Source of the DNA: Lachnospiraceae bacterium
GTDB lineage: Bacteria; Bacillota; Clostridia; Lachnospirales; Lachnospiraceae
DNA: 54,441 nucleotides
NCBI GenBank assembly: GCA_017463225.1
Contig: JAFTPO010000052.1
Span: 1-54,441 of the forward strand
Direction: 5' to 3'
Within the stretch, counting starts at the first letter, position 1. Each line of letters opens with the position of its first letter. Positions 1 through 8,103 of the stretch are shown one piece after another. Position numbers and translations under genes: made by a program. Below the pieces are notes generated by a model. The model was given only the letters and a program-made list of their open reading frames with translations. It ran no database searches and was not told where the DNA came from.

Positions 1-2
1 AG

Positions 3-503
3 GAGGAAGAGGATCCTCGTGCAGAGCTTGTTAGAAGACTTTTGGAGTATAAGATGTATAAATATGCATCCTATGAGCTTAAAGATATGGAAATGGATGC
101 ATTTAAGGCATATTATAAACCTTCATCTATTCCTGAAGAAGTAAAGCAGTATAAAGAGGAGATAGATCCTGCTGAGGTTGTTGGAGATACAACTCTTGCT
201 ATGTTGAACGAGATTTTTAACCAGGTTATGAGACGTACTGTTGACAGAGTTGATCCTATAAGGAGTAAGTTTGGAACCATTGAAAAAGAAGAAGTTCGTA
301 TAGAAGATAAGATGGATGAGATAAGAGGAAGTGTCAGAGGACTAAAGGGTATTAACTTTAGAACATTATTAGAGATGCAGGCCTCTAAGATTAATATCAT
401 AGTAACCTTTTTAGCCATTCTTGAGCTTATGAAGGTTGGAGATATTACCATTAGACAGGATGAATTATTCGGAGATATTATTATAGATTCTTTAGAGAGT
501 TAA
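3..503 (+). CDS. scpA: Segregation and condensation protein A (5'-truncated)
   Basis: This is the 3' part of scpA; the reading frame is open to the window edge, so the true start lies upstream. ScpA is the kleisin subunit that bridges the SMC heads in the bacterial condensin complex and acts on the nucleoid. The first visible residues, DPRAELVRRLLEYKMYK, are the conserved central segment of the family. The C-terminal winged-helix domain is recognisable from TFLAILELMKVGDITIRQ near the end. The stop is followed at once by scpB, its usual partner, which implies one operon. A TTG at 42 is in frame but falls inside the conserved segment, so it is not the start. smc itself lies far away at 27.5 kb. 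Confidence 0.93.
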   Translation, partial: EEEDPRAELVRRLLEYKMYKYASYELKDMEMDAFKAYYKPSSIPEEVKQYKEEIDPAEVVGDTTLAMLNEIFNQVMRRTVDRVDPIRSKFGTIEKEEVRIEDKMDEIRGSVRGLKGINFRTLLEMQASKINIIVTFLAILELMKVGDITIRQDELFGDIIIDSLES

Positions 504-522
504 TGTAATGGAGGAAACCATT

Positions 523-1134
523 GTGGAAGAAAATACAGTGATAAATCATACAACCTCAATAGGTGACAGTGTTGTAAAGCATCAGGCTGCCATAGAGGCT
601 ATACTTTTTTCTATGGGTGATGCAGTGTCAGCTAAGGATATTGCTAAGGTCTTAGAACTTGATGAGAAGGATGTTATAAAGCTTCTTGTTGATATGATGG
701 ATAAATATGAGGCTGAGGATAGAGGAATAAGGTTAGTTAAGCTTGAGGATTCATATCAGCTTTGTACAAAGAATGAATATTATGATATTTTAAGTCAGCT
801 GGTAAATATGCCTAAAAAACATAATCTTACTGATTCTCTAATGGAAACACTTTCCATAATTGCATATAAACAGCCTGTTACAAGACAGGAGATAGAAGCA
901 ATACGTGGAGTATCATGTGTTCATGCCATAAATAAGCTTGTAGAATATAAGCTTGTAGCAGAGGTAGGAAGATTAGATGCAGTTGGAAGACCTATATTAT
1001 TTGGAACAACAGAGGACTTCTTAAGAAGCTTCGGTGTTACATCTATGGATGAACTACCTGTTATTACACCTGATAAGATAGAAGACTTTAAGCAGGAGGC
1101 TATGGAAGAGGCTCAGCTTAAGATTGAGGTATAA
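523..1134 (+). CDS. scpB: Segregation and condensation protein B
   Basis: ScpB dimers bind ScpA and regulate the SMC ATPase in chromosome segregation. The protein consists of two winged-helix domains; AAIEAILFSMGDAVS near the N-terminus and ETLSIIAYKQPVTRQEIEAI in the middle are family signatures. I prefer GTG 523 as the start, because GGAGG at 510-514 lies 8 bases before it. The longer alternative is ATG 508, which adds five residues but has only a weak AGAG upstream. The gene follows scpA after a few bases, as expected for a translationally coupled pair. It ends in a strong hairpin shared with the convergent HD-GYP gene. Confidence 0.93.
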   Translation: MEENTVINHTTSIGDSVVKHQAAIEAILFSMGDAVSAKDIAKVLELDEKDVIKLLVDMMDKYEAEDRGIRLVKLEDSYQLCTKNEYYDILSQLVNMPKKHNLTDSLMETLSIIAYKQPVTRQEIEAIRGVSCVHAINKLVEYKLVAEVGRLDAVGRPILFGTTEDFLRSFGVTSMDELPVITPDKIEDFKQEAMEEAQLKIEV

Positions 1135-1138
1135 AAAT

Positions 1139-1177
1139 AAAAGAGATTATTCCGTTTATTTGGGAATAATCTCTTTT
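1139..1177. terminator. Bidirectional intrinsic terminator between scpB and HD-GYP gene
   Basis: A perfect 15-bp stem pairs 1139-1153 with 1163-1177 around a 9-base loop. T-rich sequence follows on the plus strand, and the A-run at the left foot serves as a U-tract on the minus strand. It sits between two convergent genes and can serve both. Confidence 0.85.
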
Positions 1178-1186
1178 ATTATATTG

Positions 1187-2269
1187 TTAAAGTATTTTTT
1201 CTATAGATACATGATAGTTTTTGGATAAATCAATAAAATTATCCTTAGTTTTTATTAATGGCTTTGAAAGATTCACCTTATTTATATAAACTATGTCACC
1301 TTCCTCGCCATTACTGAGCTTTACTTTACAATTCATATAGCTGTTTACCACATTTTCTAAGAAGGTTAGGAGATATTTAGGATTGTATTTTCTAAGTCCA
1401 TTCTCTTCGAAGTTATTAATTACAGTAAACGGACTTAAAGCACCTCTGTATACTCGTTTTGAAGTCATTGCTTCGTAAATATCGGCTATTGTGACTATCT
1501 GAGCTACCCAATCAATTTGATTTTCAGTAATGCCAAGTGGATAACCGGTTCCATCACATTTTTCATGATGCATAAGAGCAGCATATTGAACATGCATATC
1601 TGCATTTTTCTTTTTCAACAAATCATATCCAAGCTTAGAGTGGGTTTTTATTATTTTATATTCTTCATCTGTAAGCTTGCCTGGTTTCTTTATTATATTT
1701 TCCGGTATTAAAAGCTTGCCAATATCGTGAAATAAACCGGCAGTTGTAACAAGCTCAATATCTTCGTCCTTAAGATTAAGCCATCTGCCAAATATGTTAC
1801 ATATAAGAGAAACATTTAATGAATGATTAAATGTGGAATCATCATAGTCCTTCATAGTTGAAAGCATAGTAAATATACTAAGAGGAGAGTCAGTTGATTT
1901 TAATATGTTCATAGTTGAATCAAGCATAGCTACAGTGTCAATAGAAGCATTCTTATTAACTATATCATTAAGGTGATCGCTAATATCTAAAACATTTTTC
2001 TCGTAGCGTCTTCTGAATTTCTTATATTCCGGTTTCGATTTTATAGTTTCCTCATCTATTCCAAAGGTATTTCCAGAGGAATTTTCTGATATTAATTCAA
2101 CAACCTCGTCTTCAACCTCAACAAAAAGAACATCATTGCTTACTAATCTTGTAATGATGCTTTTGGTAATTACTGTATTTTTAGGAAGTATAAGCTTACC
2201 TTTTGTAGAATATGTATCTGTAAGGGTTACCATACCTTCCTTTAGCTCTGAAGTGAATTTTGAACTCAT
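1187..2269 (-). CDS. HD-GYP domain cyclic-di-GMP phosphodiesterase
   Basis: This 360-residue protein carries a C-terminal HD-GYP domain, which in this family hydrolyses cyclic di-GMP. The key motifs are present: HDIGK at 181-185, HHE at 234-236 and DGTGYP at about 239-244, followed by ADIYEAMTSKRVYR. The N-terminal ~100 residues form no recognised sensor domain. There is no signal peptide or membrane segment, so the protein is probably cytoplasmic. It is a single-gene unit with its own promoter. The ribosome site AAAGGA lies just upstream of the ATG. With the GGDEF protein at 22.3 kb and the membrane HD-GYP protein at 45.5 kb it makes a local set of c-di-GMP enzymes. The signal it senses cannot be read from the sequence. 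Confidence 0.9.
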   Translation of the reverse strand: MSSKFTSELKEGMVTLTDTYSTKGKLILPKNTVITKSIITRLVSNDVLFVEVEDEVVELISENSSGNTFGIDEETIKSKPEYKKFRRRYEKNVLDISDHLNDIVNKNASIDTVAMLDSTMNILKSTDSPLSIFTMLSTMKDYDDSTFNHSLNVSLICNIFGRWLNLKDEDIELVTTAGLFHDIGKLLIPENIIKKPGKLTDEEYKIIKTHSKLGYDLLKKKNADMHVQYAALMHHEKCDGTGYPLGITENQIDWVAQIVTIADIYEAMTSKRVYRGALSPFTVINNFEENGLRKYNPKYLLTFLENVVNSYMNCKVKLSNGEEGDIVYINKVNLSKPLIKTKDNFIDLSKNYHVSIEKIL

Positions 2270-2298
2270 ATATATTTTCCTTTGTATTTGATAAAATT

Positions 2299-2327
2299 AT
2301 TATACAAAAATATGTATAGAATTTCAA
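2299..2327 (-). promoter_or_regulatory. Sigma-A type promoter of the HD-GYP gene
   Basis: On the minus strand, TTGAAA (2327-2322) and TATAAT (2304-2299) are separated by exactly 17 bases, about 30 bases upstream of the start codon. The opposite gene has a TATAAT at 2358-2363 but no clear -35 box. Confidence 0.7.
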
Positions 2328-2392
2328 TTATAAAGTATATTTCTGCATTAAATTAAATATAATATACAAAATGAAAATATTTAGTACATATT

Positions 2393-3574
2393 ATGCAAAT
2401 CAATAGAATCAAAAGTATATTTTTAGCGACAGTTTTTTTTCTTGTTAGTTTATTTCACATACCTGTCAATGCACAGGGAGAAGAATTAGATTATAATGAG
2501 TTGTATTCTTTATCATGCGCATTGATAGATGGTGACACTGGCAGAATTTTGTACGAAAAGGATGGTTATACTAAGCGTCCTATGGCTAGTACAACCAAAA
2601 TTATGACTCTTATATTAACTCTGGAATATGGAGATATTGATGAGCTTGTTACGATATCCTCATATGCATCCAAAATGCCGGACGTTCAGCTACATATAAA
2701 AGAAGGTGAACAATATTATCTTAAGGACTTATGTTATAGCTTAATACTAGAAAGCCATAACGATGTTGCTGTTGCAATTGCAGAGCATATAGGTGGTGAT
2801 GTAAAAGGCTTTGCTGATATGATGAATAAAAAGTCTCGTGAGCTTGGACTTAGTAATACATATTTTATTACACCTAATGGATTGGATGAAAAGAATGAAA
2901 ACGGTACACATTCAACCACAGCTGTTGATTTGGCCAGACTTATGAAGTATTGCGTAATGGATTCACCTGCTAAAGATGAATTTATAAACATATGTCAGAC
3001 CCAAACATATAGTTTTTATGATTATAGTGGTGAAAGAAGCTTTCAGGTTAATAACAAAAATGCTTTTCTTGATATGATGGAAGGAGTAATTGCAGGTAAA
3101 ACAGGATTTACTGCTGATGCAGGCTACTGTTACGTTGCAGCTTTAAATAAAGATGATAAAACCTATGTAATAGCATTACTTGGCTGCGGATGGCCTAATA
3201 ATAAGAATTATAAATGGTTAGATAGTAAGAAACTATTTGATTATGGTATTGAAAATTATAGCTTTAAAAGTGCAACAGATAGTGTAACACCCATGAAACA
3301 AATATATATAAAACACGGAACACCTGAGGAATATATTGATACCTATATAGAAGATTATATTAATATTATTGTATCTGATGAAGAAAAAATAGCTTTAGAA
3401 TATAACGTGCCTGATTGTTTATCGCCACCCATAAAAAAAGGTCAATGTGTAGGCTATATCGATATAATAATAGACAACAGCTTATTTAAAACAATTAATG
3501 TTTATTCTTCAGATACAGTTTATGAAAAGGATTATAGATATTATTTGGATATGATTTTATATACAATATTTTAG
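2393..3574 (+). CDS. D-alanyl-D-alanine carboxypeptidase (penicillin-binding protein, peptidase family S11)
   Basis: This is a low-molecular-weight penicillin-binding protein of the DacF/DacB type, which trims the terminal D-Ala from peptidoglycan stem peptides outside the membrane. A signal peptide occupies about residues 1-27 (hydrophobic run FLATVFFLVSLF). The active-site triad motifs are visible: S66-T-T-K69, the S-x-N motif as SHN (often SGN), and KTG in AGKTGFT. The C-terminal ~100 residues fit the usual beta-rich PBP5-type C-terminal domain. The protein is 393 residues long. No clear ribosome site precedes the ATG. It lies directly upstream of dipicolinate synthase; S11 carboxypeptidases are often sporulation genes, but a role in spore cortex is only inference here. 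A paralogue is at 8.1 kb. Confidence 0.92.
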   Translation: MQINRIKSIFLATVFFLVSLFHIPVNAQGEELDYNELYSLSCALIDGDTGRILYEKDGYTKRPMASTTKIMTLILTLEYGDIDELVTISSYASKMPDVQLHIKEGEQYYLKDLCYSLILESHNDVAVAIAEHIGGDVKGFADMMNKKSRELGLSNTYFITPNGLDEKNENGTHSTTAVDLARLMKYCVMDSPAKDEFINICQTQTYSFYDYSGERSFQVNNKNAFLDMMEGVIAGKTGFTADAGYCYVAALNKDDKTYVIALLGCGWPNNKNYKWLDSKKLFDYGIENYSFKSATDSVTPMKQIYIKHGTPEEYIDTYIEDYINIIVSDEEKIALEYNVPDCLSPPIKKGQCVGYIDIIIDNSLFKTINVYSSDTVYEKDYRYYLDMILYTIF

Positions 3575-3627
3575 TTACATTTTATTGGTATATGAATATT
3601 ATATAGTATAGTTTGGAGGTAATGGAT

Positions 3628-4389
3628 TTGTATTTTGCTGTTATAGGTAATGATAAAAGAATGGATTATGTTGCTCAGCAGTTGTATTCTCTTGGCTGTG
3701 ATGTGGGTAGAGATTTAAACAAGCTTCAAACAGATACTGTTTTAATCCTACCACCACCTGTAACGCTAGAAAGCTTTAATATTATTGAACCGTCCTTGGA
3801 AAAAATATCATGCATATATGCAGGTAATGTACCGGAAGAGTTCGAAAAGCTATTGCCGGCACATGTACCATTATATGATTATCTTAAATGGGACACAGTA
3901 ATAGCTGAAAATGCTATGCTTACAGCATATGGTATTATAAGAGAAGCATATCATAATAAGGCATGGCTAAAGGAGTCAAATGTTTTAGTTACCGGCTTTG
4001 GATACTGCGGTAAAGCGTTGGCCTACTGTTTAAAGGAACAGGGAGCTAGGGTAACAGTGGCAGTAAGAAATGTTATGCTAAAAAATGAAATAGAGGACTT
4101 AGGCTATGATTATATTGATATTAAAGCTATGAGCAGTATTGATTTAGATATATTTCCATATATTTTTAATACGGTGCCTGCTCTTGTTATTGATGCAGCT
4201 GTAATTGATAGATTAAATCCAAATGCTTATATATATGATATAGCCTCAAAGCCTGGTGGTACCAATTTTTTATATTGCCATGAAAAGAATATAGGTGCTG
4301 TCTTAAGTCTTGGTATACCTGGCAAGATGTATCCTGAAGAAGCAGGTATATTAATTGCAAATGCAATATATAACCATATAAGCAAATAA
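3628..4389 (+). CDS. dpaA: Dipicolinate synthase subunit A
   Basis: With DpaB this subunit oxidises the lysine-pathway intermediate dihydrodipicolinate (or its hydroxy precursor) to dipicolinic acid, the main small molecule of the spore core. The N-terminal part resembles SpoVFA (FAVIGNDKRMDYVAQQL). The central VTGFGYCGKALA is a dinucleotide-binding glycine motif. The downstream gene is clearly subunit B, which makes the call firm. I place the start at TTG 3628: GGAGG at 3615-3619 is 8 bases away. ATG 3622 is only 2 bases from that site, and TTG 3613 lies upstream of it. Presence of dpaAB suggests spore formation, although no other clear sporulation gene is in the window. Confidence 0.9.
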   Translation: MYFAVIGNDKRMDYVAQQLYSLGCDVGRDLNKLQTDTVLILPPPVTLESFNIIEPSLEKISCIYAGNVPEEFEKLLPAHVPLYDYLKWDTVIAENAMLTAYGIIREAYHNKAWLKESNVLVTGFGYCGKALAYCLKEQGARVTVAVRNVMLKNEIEDLGYDYIDIKAMSSIDLDIFPYIFNTVPALVIDAAVIDRLNPNAYIYDIASKPGGTNFLYCHEKNIGAVLSLGIPGKMYPEEAGILIANAIYNHISK

Positions 4390-4400
4390 TCAAATTCGTT

Positions 4401-4422
4401 ATATCCTTATAAGAAAGGATAT
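4401..4422 (+). promoter_or_regulatory. Hairpin overlapping the dpaB ribosome-binding site
   Basis: ATATCCTT (4401-4408) is perfectly complementary to AAGGATAT (4415-4422), with a 6-base loop. The 3' arm contains part of the ribosome site GAAAGG that serves the ATG at 4428. Folding would limit ribosome access, perhaps setting the ratio of subunit B to subunit A. There is no T-run, so it is not a terminator. Confidence 0.4.
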
Positions 4423-4427
4423 ATAAT

Positions 4428-5003
4428 ATGTTATCAGATTTAAATGTAGGATTCGGAATTACCGGGTCCTTTTGCACCTTTGATAGAATTAAAGGTCATA
4501 TAAAGAATCTTAAGAATGAAGGTGCTAATATAACACCTGTTTTTTCATTTAATACACAGTCTATGGATACAAGATTTGCGAAAGCTTCGGATTTTATAGG
4601 TGAGATTGAGGAGATTACAGGGAATAAGGGAATATATACAATTCAACAGGCAGAAACTGTTGGCCCTGGAAAGTTATTTGATGTTATGATAATAGCTCCT
4701 TGTACAGGTAACACATTAGCTAAGTTTACTAATGGAATAACTGATACACCTGTGCTAATGGCAGCTAAGGCACATATAAGAAACGAAAGACCACTGGTTA
4801 TTGGAATATCAACAAATGATGGACTAGGCATGAATTTTCAAAATCTTGGAAGACTTATGAATGTAAAGAATTTATACTTTGTTCCTTTTGGTCAGGATGA
4901 TTGTATTAAGAAGCCTAACTCTCTTGTAGCACATTTTGACAAAATAAATGATACATTGGAAAACGCTATTAATAATAAACAGATACAGCCCGTTATTATT
5001 TAA
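4428..5003 (+). CDS. dpaB: Dipicolinate synthase subunit B
   Basis: This is the flavoprotein-like second subunit of dipicolinate synthase (SpoVFB family, related to HFCD flavin-binding decarboxylases). Recognisable blocks are GFGITGSFCTFDR at the N-terminus, DVMIIAPCTGNTLAK in the middle (the HFCD-type P-C-T-G-N segment) and FVPFGQDDCIKKPNSLVAHF near the C-terminus. Its length of 191 residues is normal. It follows dpaA after 38 bases and both end at a strong hairpin, so they form a two-gene unit. The reading starts at an ATG whose ribosome site lies within a small hairpin. Confidence 0.94.
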   Translation: MLSDLNVGFGITGSFCTFDRIKGHIKNLKNEGANITPVFSFNTQSMDTRFAKASDFIGEIEEITGNKGIYTIQQAETVGPGKLFDVMIIAPCTGNTLAKFTNGITDTPVLMAAKAHIRNERPLVIGISTNDGLGMNFQNLGRLMNVKNLYFVPFGQDDCIKKPNSLVAHFDKINDTLENAINNKQIQPVII

Positions 5004-5017
5004 AGCAAATAATTAAT

Positions 5018-5045
5018 AAGGATTAAGGTAAAAACCTTAATCCTT
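5018..5045. terminator. Bidirectional terminator between dpaB and asnB
   Basis: A perfect 12-bp stem pairs 5018-5029 with 5034-5045 around an AAAA loop. It lies between convergent genes. The downstream T-run is short, so its strength is uncertain. Confidence 0.7.
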
Positions 5046-5051
5046 AATTTG

Positions 5052-6896
5052 TTATAGTGCCAAATTATATTTTCTCATCCAATAATCTATCTGGATTAAA
5101 TAAGCAAACATCTGTGGCTTTGCCATTAGCTGACCATACCATGGCTTTACATTATTCTCAGGACCATCAATTATAGCTTCTAAATATTGAATATTTAGGT
5201 ATGGACGAAGAGGAGAGGTGTGGTCGTGAATTATCTCTTTCATCCTTTCCTTTAGAAGTTCTTCATACTTAGGATGATAAGTCTTTGGATAAGGGCTTTT
5301 TGGTCTATTCATTATGGTATCGGGCAAATAATCCTTAGCTATTCTTCGCAATAGTCCCTTAGGTCTGTTATCACATAGCTTTATATCCCAAGGGATATTA
5401 AATACATAATCCATTAATCTATAATCTGCAAATGGTACTCGTGCCTCTAAACCATTATGCATTGATGTTCGATCCATTCTATCCAAAAGAGTTTGCATAA
5501 ACCATCTAATATTAAGAAAGGATATTCGTCTAAGTTTTTTATCCTTTTCAGATTCATGTGGAAGATAATTAATTTCTGAAACAGTCTTGTTATAAGCATT
5601 CTTAATGTACTTTTCCATTTGAAGTGTAGCTGCAAATTCCGGATTCAAAACGGATTTTCTAAATGTAATATCACTCATCCAAGGGAAGGTTCCCTGATTA
5701 ATCATTTCGTCTCTAAAAAACCAAGGATATCCGCCAAATAATTCGTCGGCACATTCTCCTGTTAATGCTACCTTATGAGTATTTGATACAAGAGAGCAGA
5801 AGTATAGTAAGGAGGAATCTATATCTGCCATAGTTGGTAAGCATCTTGAATCAACAGATTCTTCCAGTAAATCATATAAGGTCTCGTATTTACACGTTAA
5901 ATAGCTATGTTCTGAAGATATATAATCCTTCATAATATCTACATATGGTCTGTCCTCGCTTAACTGAAAGCTATGTGATTTAAAATGTTTTGAATTATCT
6001 TCATAATCGAAGGAGTATGTTGATAGCTTTTCACCTTTTGGAATATATTTACTACATATTGCTGATACAATAGAAGAATCAATTCCGCCGGATAAAAATG
6101 TACAAATTGGGACATCAGAAATCATCTGACTTTTAATACTGTCCTCAAGTAATTGTTTTGTTTTCTCTAAAGTAACATCAAAACTATCTTCATGAGGCGT
6201 GGATAATAATCTATAATAAAATCTTTTGTTTAACCCCTCTGAAGAATAAGCAAGATATTCACCTGGGAGAAGTTCTTTAATCCCATAAAATACACCACCA
6301 CCATAGGTTTTAGCAGGGCCGATTGTAAATATTTCATTAAATCCGTTGATATCTAAGCTTGGTTTTACACCTTTATATTCAAATAGTGTATCTATACGGG
6401 ATCCAAAGATAATTGTTTTACAATACATAGTATAGTACAATGGCTTAATCCCGAAATGATCTCTAAATAAAAAAAGAGCATTTTCCATATGGTCATATAT
6501 GGCTATAGCAAATATTCCATTTAAATGCTTGGCAAATTCAGGACCATATTCAATAAACATGTAGCCAATAACCTCTGTATCAGATTGTGTTTCAAAATCA
6601 TATCCCTTAGATATTAAATTGTTTTTAAGTTCCTTATAGTTATATATTTCTCCATTAAATACTATATGATAATGATTCCCATTAAAAGAGAGGCTCATAG
6701 GCTGGCTCCCTCCGTCAAGGTCTATAATAGATAGTCTTGCGTGAGCGAGACAGCAGGAGTTGATGATTTTAACACCATCTCCATCAGGGCCTCTTCTTTT
6801 AATGGTTTTAACCATATTATTAAGTATTTTAAAGTTATCCTTTGGATTGTTTGAAAAATTTATGTCTGGATTGTAAAAACCTGCGATTCCACACAT
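5052..6896 (-). CDS. asnB: Asparagine synthase (glutamine-hydrolysing)
   Basis: This enzyme makes asparagine from aspartate, glutamine and ATP. The protein starts MCGIAGFY, so Cys2, the nucleophile of the class II glutaminase domain, is exposed after removal of the methionine. The N-terminal glutaminase half (FNGEIYNYKELK, SDTEVI) is followed by the ATP-pyrophosphatase synthetase domain, with the P-loop-like SGGIDSSI and later LTGECADELFGGYPW. The length of 614 residues is typical of AsnB. It lies 44 bases downstream of the DAHP synthase gene on the same strand, which suggests co-transcription, although the two pathways are not directly linked. An 8-bp inverted repeat (TATAAAAC 6901-6908 / GTTTTATA 6921-6928) overlaps the leader just before the start codon. 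Confidence 0.95.
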   Translation of the reverse strand: MCGIAGFYNPDINFSNNPKDNFKILNNMVKTIKRRGPDGDGVKIINSCCLAHARLSIIDLDGGSQPMSLSFNGNHYHIVFNGEIYNYKELKNNLISKGYDFETQSDTEVIGYMFIEYGPEFAKHLNGIFAIAIYDHMENALFLFRDHFGIKPLYYTMYCKTIIFGSRIDTLFEYKGVKPSLDINGFNEIFTIGPAKTYGGGVFYGIKELLPGEYLAYSSEGLNKRFYYRLLSTPHEDSFDVTLEKTKQLLEDSIKSQMISDVPICTFLSGGIDSSIVSAICSKYIPKGEKLSTYSFDYEDNSKHFKSHSFQLSEDRPYVDIMKDYISSEHSYLTCKYETLYDLLEESVDSRCLPTMADIDSSLLYFCSLVSNTHKVALTGECADELFGGYPWFFRDEMINQGTFPWMSDITFRKSVLNPEFAATLQMEKYIKNAYNKTVSEINYLPHESEKDKKLRRISFLNIRWFMQTLLDRMDRTSMHNGLEARVPFADYRLMDYVFNIPWDIKLCDNRPKGLLRRIAKDYLPDTIMNRPKSPYPKTYHPKYEELLKERMKEIIHDHTSPLRPYLNIQYLEAIIDGPENNVKPWYGQLMAKPQMFAYLIQIDYWMRKYNLAL

Positions 6897-6940
6897 TTAA
6901 TATAAAACCTCATAAAAATAGTTTTATATATAATATGCAA

Positions 6941-7969
6941 TTAAAGTAAATCTGCTACCTCGAAAAGGAGTTTTTCTGTTTTTTCCCAGCCAAGACAAGG
7001 GTCAGTAATAGATTTTCCGTATACACCTTCTCCTATAGCCTGGTTTCCGTCTTCGATATAGCTTTCTACCATAACACCTTTAACAAGCTTTTTTATGTCA
7101 TCGTTATGACGACAGGAGTGAAGTACCTCTTTTACAATACGAGGCTGCTCAGCCCATTTCTTTCCGGAATTATTATGATTAGCATCAACGATACAAGCAG
7201 GGTTAGCAACATCAAATTTAGCATATTCATCAACAAGTCTTACTAAATCATCGTAGTGGTAATTTGACATAGATTTACCATATTTATCCAATCCACCTCT
7301 TAATATACAATGTGTATAAGGATTTCCGGAGGTTTCAACCTGATTGCCCTTGTAACTAAACATATGAGAGGTCTGACCGGCGAGACAGGAGTTAAGCATT
7401 ACTGTGTAATCGCCACTTGTAGGGTTCTTCATACCTACAGGTACATCTATACCACTGGCAGTAAGTCTATGCATCTGATCCTCAACGCTTCTGGCACCTA
7501 CAGCATGGTACGCTATAAGGTCATCAACATATCTGGTGTTTTCAGCGTAAAGCATCTCATCAGCAGCAGCCATACCTGTTTCTGCTATAGCTCTAAGATG
7601 AAGCTTTCTTATAGATCTTAAACCTTCAGCCATATCAGTTTTTTTGTTAGGATCCGGCTGGTGGACCATTCCTTTATAACCTGCACCGGTAGTACGAGGC
7701 TTTCCTGTATATATTCTTGGAATAATCATAATCTTATCCTTAATCTGCTCCTGTACCTTAGCAAGTCTATTGAGATAATCCATAACAGGCTCCTCGCTGT
7801 CAGCAGAGCATGGACCAATTACAAATATAAATTTGTCCGATTCCCCTCTAAATATTTTCTTAATCTCCTCATCGCGAGCTTCTTTTATAGCTTTAAGCTC
7901 ATTACTTAGGGGAAGCTCACTTTTTAATTCATCCTCAGTAGGAAGCTTCTGGATAATTTTAATACTCAT
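6941..7969 (-). CDS. 3-deoxy-7-phosphoheptulonate synthase (DAHP synthase, type I)
   Basis: This enzyme joins phosphoenolpyruvate and erythrose 4-phosphate in the first step of the shikimate pathway to aromatic amino acids. It is of the AroG/AroF/AroH type I family. Signatures are VIGPCSADSEEP, the substrate-binding KPRTTGAGYKG, GMKNPTSG and the metal-site region VDANHNNSGKK. The length of 342 residues matches the family. A good ribosome site (AAAGGAG) precedes the ATG, and a near-consensus promoter lies about 40 bases upstream with an inverted repeat inside it. Which aromatic amino acid inhibits this isozyme cannot be told by eye, so I give no specific gene symbol. Confidence 0.95.
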   Translation of the reverse strand: MSIKIIQKLPTEDELKSELPLSNELKAIKEARDEEIKKIFRGESDKFIFVIGPCSADSEEPVMDYLNRLAKVQEQIKDKIMIIPRIYTGKPRTTGAGYKGMVHQPDPNKKTDMAEGLRSIRKLHLRAIAETGMAAADEMLYAENTRYVDDLIAYHAVGARSVEDQMHRLTASGIDVPVGMKNPTSGDYTVMLNSCLAGQTSHMFSYKGNQVETSGNPYTHCILRGGLDKYGKSMSNYHYDDLVRLVDEYAKFDVANPACIVDANHNNSGKKWAEQPRIVKEVLHSCRHNDDIKKLVKGVMVESYIEDGNQAIGEGVYGKSITDPCLGWEKTEKLLFEVADLL

Positions 7970-8002
7970 TGTCTACATCTCCTTTAATTAAAATCAACTA
8001 AG

Positions 8003-8039
8003 CACTTTAAAGTTTAGCAGTGTAAAGTGAAAAAGTCAA
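8003..8039 (-). promoter_or_regulatory. DAHP synthase promoter with overlapping candidate operator
   Basis: On the minus strand, TTGACT (8039-8034) and TAAACT (8016-8011) are 17 bases apart. A perfect 7-bp inverted repeat, CACTTTA (8003-8009) and TAAAGTG (8023-8029) with 13 bases between, covers the -10 box and part of the spacer. That placement would suit a repressor responding to aromatic amino acids, but the regulator is unknown. Confidence 0.6.
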
Positions 8040-8103
8040 TATAATTTATCATTTTTTTCTATGATGTTAGTATAATATATAAATGATATTTTTAGGAGTT
8101 CTT

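Noticed and set aside
3575-3627. Sporulation (SigK-type) promoter upstream of dpaA
   Set aside because: TATATGAATA resembles the -10 element only loosely, and an AC-type -35 at the right distance is not distinctive.
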